Assembly: GCA_038237805.1 (NCBI GenBank)
Contig: JBBRYI010000002.1
Coordinates: 62,001-126,000, forward strand
Reading direction: 5' to 3'
DNA length: 64,000 nucleotides
Source of the DNA: JBBQFI01 sp038237805
GTDB lineage: Bacteria > Verrucomicrobiota > Verrucomicrobiia > Chthoniobacterales > UBA10450
Part shown: piece after piece, positions 61,603 through 64,000 of the stretch
How the letters are laid out: each line of letters begins with the position of its first letter
How positions within the stretch are numbered: the stretch's first letter is position 1
The notes under the pieces: model-generated
Databases searched by the model: none
Seen by the model: the letters and a program-made list of their open reading frames with translations, nothing else
Told to the model about the DNA's origin: nothing
Made by a program: the position numbers and the translations under genes

Positions 61603-62787
61603 ATGCTCGCTGACTTCAAAACACAGATCGCCAACACTCTTGAAGAAATAAAATCGCAGGGCCTTTACAAAACCGAGCGCGTCATCACCAGCCCGCAGAA
61701 TGCGAAAATTGAAATCGCCGGCGGACGCCGCGTGCTCAACATGTGCGCAAACAATTATCTTGGACTCGCCGACCACCCGGCTCTGCTTACGGCAGCGAAG
61801 CAGGCACTCGACACGCATGGGTTTGGGATGGCGAGTGTTCGATTCATTTGTGGAACGCAAGACATTCATAAGGAACTCGAAGCTGCTCTGACAAGGTTTC
61901 TCGAAACGGAGGATACGATTCTTTATCCGTCATGTTTCGACGCAAACGGCGGCTTGTTTGAAACGCTGTTGAGCGATAAGGACGCGGTCGTCAGCGACGA
62001 ACTGAATCATGCCAGCATTATCGACGGTATCCGTCTCTGCAAAGCGCAACGGCTCCGCTACAAAAATAATGACATGGCAGATCTCGAAGAAAAGTTACGC
62101 GAAGCGAGCGATGCGCGCTTCCGATTGATTGCTACTGACGGGTGCTTCTCGATGGATGGTACGATTGCGAATCTCAAAGAAATTTGCGATCTCGCGAAAA
62201 AATACGACGCGCTGACGATGATTGACGACGCGCATGCCGCCGGCTTTCTCGGTAAAACCGGCCGCGGCACGCACGAGCATTGCGGCGTCGTGGGCGAAAT
62301 TGATATTATTACCGGCACCCTGGGGAAGGCACTCGGCGGGGCGAGCGGCGGTTATACCAGTGGACGTAAAGAAATCGTTGATCTTCTGCGCCAACGTTCG
62401 CGTCCCTATTTGTTTTCCAACACGATTGCGCCGCCGGTAGTTGCGGCATCGTTGAAAGCTCTCGAATTGCTGAGCGCTTCGACCGAACTGCGCGACAAGC
62501 TCGAACAGAACACAAAATATTTTCGCGGCGCGCTGACGGAGCGCGGCCTAACGATCAAGCCCGGAACACATCCGATCGTTCCGATTATGCTCGGGGACGC
62601 CGCGCTTTCGCAGAAATTCGCGGCGCGCATGCTGGAGAAAGGCGTTTACGTCATCGGATTTTTTTATCCGGTCGTGCCGCATGGGACCGCGCGCGTGCGG
62701 ACACAAGTTTCAGCTGCGCATTCCCGCGAGGATTTGGAATTCGCCGTCAACGCCTTCGCCGAGACAAACGAAGAATTGAAAAACTGA
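61603..62787 (+). CDS. kbl: Glycine C-acetyltransferase (2-amino-3-ketobutyrate CoA ligase)
   Basis: 394 residues from the ATG at 61603. NMCANNYLGLADHPAL, THGFGMASVRFICGTQDIHKELE (Kbl-specific), the PLP Asp-His in MIDDAHAAGF and the Schiff-base lysine in ITGTLGKALGGASGGYTSG are present. The FGMASVRFICGTQ block separates it from BioF and from the SPT-like enzyme at 17739. It cleaves 2-amino-3-ketobutyrate with CoA into glycine and acetyl-CoA, completing the Tdh step. Confidence 0.95.
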   Translation: MLADFKTQIANTLEEIKSQGLYKTERVITSPQNAKIEIAGGRRVLNMCANNYLGLADHPALLTAAKQALDTHGFGMASVRFICGTQDIHKELEAALTRFLETEDTILYPSCFDANGGLFETLLSDKDAVVSDELNHASIIDGIRLCKAQRLRYKNNDMADLEEKLREASDARFRLIATDGCFSMDGTIANLKEICDLAKKYDALTMIDDAHAAGFLGKTGRGTHEHCGVVGEIDIITGTLGKALGGASGGYTSGRKEIVDLLRQRSRPYLFSNTIAPPVVAASLKALELLSASTELRDKLEQNTKYFRGALTERGLTIKPGTHPIVPIMLGDAALSQKFAARMLEKGVYVIGFFYPVVPHGTARVRTQVSAAHSREDLEFAVNAFAETNEELKN

Positions 62788-62789
62788 AT

Positions 62790-63056
62790 ATGCTTTACAT
62801 GGTCATCGAACAATTCAAAGACGTTCGCGCCGTCTATAAACGTTTCTCCGAGAAAGGCCGCCTCATGCCCGATGGGCTCAAATACGTTTCGAGTTGGATT
62901 GATCGCGACTTCAAAACTTGCTGGCAAATAATGGAAACAGACGATGAGCGATTATTCCGCCAGTGGACAGATGCCTGGAGCGACCTGATGGATTTTGAAA
63001 TAATCCCTGTGCGCAGTTCGGCCGAGGTGCGAGATCTGATGTCGCGCGCCGACTAG
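62790..63056 (+). CDS. DUF3303-like small protein
   Basis: 88 residues, beginning two bases after kbl. MLYMVIEQFK, RLMPDGLKYVSSWID and CWQIMETDDERLFRQWTDAWSDLMDFEIIPV fit the DUF3303 family of small ferredoxin-like (dimeric alpha-beta barrel) proteins. Role unknown; linkage to kbl suggests co-expression. Its TAG stop shares CTAG with the stop of the convergent gene. Confidence 0.75.
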   Translation: MLYMVIEQFKDVRAVYKRFSEKGRLMPDGLKYVSSWIDRDFKTCWQIMETDDERLFRQWTDAWSDLMDFEIIPVRSSAEVRDLMSRAD

Positions 63057-64000
63057 TCGTGCAGCGCGATGCTTGAACCGACCCACGTCTTGTCGCGATT
63101 AAAATCGACTCCCATCATTTTTCCCTGACTCATTCGCACAAGATTGTTCACGAGCGTTGGTTTCTCGTCGCCATCGGGCCAGACAAACATCATCCGAATT
63201 TCCGCTTTCGATTTTAGGCCGTCCACTGTCTGGACGAATTCGGCGTAAGCGACCTTCTTCTGCAGGATCCACTCATGCGGATTTGGCAGGGCCGCGAGTT
63301 TTTCCTTTGTCGGCTCCATGTCCACGCCCAGCCCGGCGAATGAATAAAGTGGTTTGAGAACGTACTCTGCCAGCGATTCGTTAGGCGGAAATTCGTCACC
63401 AAAGAATGCGGGCGAAGTATTTTCCGTTTTCAAAAACGGCAGCGAATGTTTGCTGATGCGAAAATACCAGTTGGGATGCCCCACCCAGTCGACATCGAAT
63501 TCGTCCAGAAAACGAAATGACAGAATCAGGTCTGGCCGTCGCAGTAGTTCGTCGAAAATAACGCGATTGTAGATGCGCTCGATCCGTATCTCTCGACCGC
63601 CATGTTCGTAGAACAATTCTCGCCCACGCTTCTTCACCCTCGTGACACAAACCGGGCGCACACCTATCAAAGTTTCGGTGCAGGCGAAATCGATGCGCGT
63701 TTTCTGTTTCTCCGGCTCGATCTCGAGCAACACAACATTCTCTGGATTGGCTCCCGCGAGAATTGTTCGCCGCAGCAGTGCGAGGTATTCCTCATCTTTT
63801 ATTTCGCCGAAGGATGACGTCCAGTTTCGTGGAATGGCCGGATAGGCCTTGCGAATGCAATGCAAAACCATGAGCTGAAAGCCGAACAAGCTCGGGAAAG
63901 CTTGCAGCTCTATCAGTCGCGGAGCGAGACGATCGCCCTCGGTGCAAATACCAAAGTCGACGACGAGGAAATTCGGATGCGCCGACTCGTTAGGCACTTC
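63053..64000 (-). CDS. ATP-grasp-like hypothetical protein (5' end outside window)
   Basis: At least 315 residues; the frame is open to base 64000. FLVVDFGICTEGDRLAPRLIELQAFPSLFGFQ and the end segment WILQKKVAYAEFVQTVDGLKSKAEIRMMFVW look like parts of an ATP-grasp or circularly permuted ATP-grasp fold (Glu-Leu-Gln and Lys/Glu/Arg patterns), but I cannot name the family. Ends with MMGVDFNRDKTWVGSS. A hypothetical enzyme; carries two copies of the recurrent 10-mer. Confidence 0.5.
   Translation of the reverse strand, partial: EVPNESAHPNFLVVDFGICTEGDRLAPRLIELQAFPSLFGFQLMVLHCIRKAYPAIPRNWTSSFGEIKDEEYLALLRRTILAGANPENVVLLEIEPEKQKTRIDFACTETLIGVRPVCVTRVKKRGRELFYEHGGREIRIERIYNRVIFDELLRRPDLILSFRFLDEFDVDWVGHPNWYFRISKHSLPFLKTENTSPAFFGDEFPPNESLAEYVLKPLYSFAGLGVDMEPTKEKLAALPNPHEWILQKKVAYAEFVQTVDGLKSKAEIRMMFVWPDGDEKPTLVNNLVRMSQGKMMGVDFNRDKTWVGSSIALHD
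63377..63386 (+). repeat. Recurrent motif, TTCGTTAGGC
   Basis: In the ATP-grasp-like gene, opposite direction, Pro-Asn-Glu. Confidence 0.75.
63986..63995 (+). repeat. Recurrent motif, CTCGTTAGGC
   Basis: In the ATP-grasp-like gene at the window edge, opposite direction, Pro-Asn-Glu. Confidence 0.8.

Overview
The window reads as chromosomal DNA of a Gram-negative bacterium, most likely a Verrucomicrobiota member of the soil Spartobacteria/Chthoniobacterales type. This is inference from gene content: Kdo transferase (LPS), a long plant/Chlamydia-type IspG, large secreted proteins with dockerin-like tails, and a moderately high GC with many GTG/TTG starts. There is one tRNA gene and no rRNA, IS element, prophage or CRISPR array.

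Layout. 1-1359: 3' end of an AddA/RecB-type helicase-nuclease. 1425-7267: tripartite efflux operon with two successive TolC-like genes, an adaptor, a MacB/FtsX-type permease and an ATPase. 7398-13401: envelope glycan genes (GT-C transferase, PIG-L deacetylase, Wzx-type flippase, GT4 transferase). 13456-19768: a candidate sphingolipid pathway (short-chain reductase, IPCT-like cytidylyltransferase, two CDP-alcohol phosphotransferases, ceramide-synthase-like acyltransferase, serine-palmitoyltransferase-like enzyme, LpxO-like hydroxylase), then a polytopic membrane protein. 21766-25101, 36946-40479 and 42675-46271: three large secreted proteins (two Asp-box beta-propellers, one subtilase-like) sharing one C-terminal module. 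25130-36105: housekeeping (tRNA-Glu, waaA, rsmD, AsmA-like, lipid kinase, rhomboid-like, glnE, DUF4112, rho, yebC). 40705-42528: typA. 46946-52314: cdsA-dxr-rseP-ispG operon. 52436-62787: tdh and kbl, the two steps of threonine catabolism, split by about 8 kb.

The most interesting locus lies between tdh and kbl (53524-60739). A parvulin/SurA-like protein, a C39-peptidase ABC transporter with two cyclic-nucleotide-binding domains, an HlyD adaptor and a receiver-less sigma54 activator are followed by three tiny genes (62, 53 and 40 codons). Their products share a DLxPxxxxxGG leader and have unrelated short tails. This looks like a complete export system with its own double-glycine microprotein substrates; two of the three small genes are too short for ordinary ORF calling.

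A second signal covers the whole window. The 10-mer CTCGTTAGGC (variant TTCGTTAGGC) occurs 21 times on both strands, mostly inside genes and in frames that avoid stops, reading as Leu-Val-Arg, Pro-Asn-Glu, Ser-Leu-Gly or Leu-Thr. About 0.1 copy of one such 10-mer is expected by chance. Its behaviour resembles DNA uptake sequences of naturally competent bacteria.
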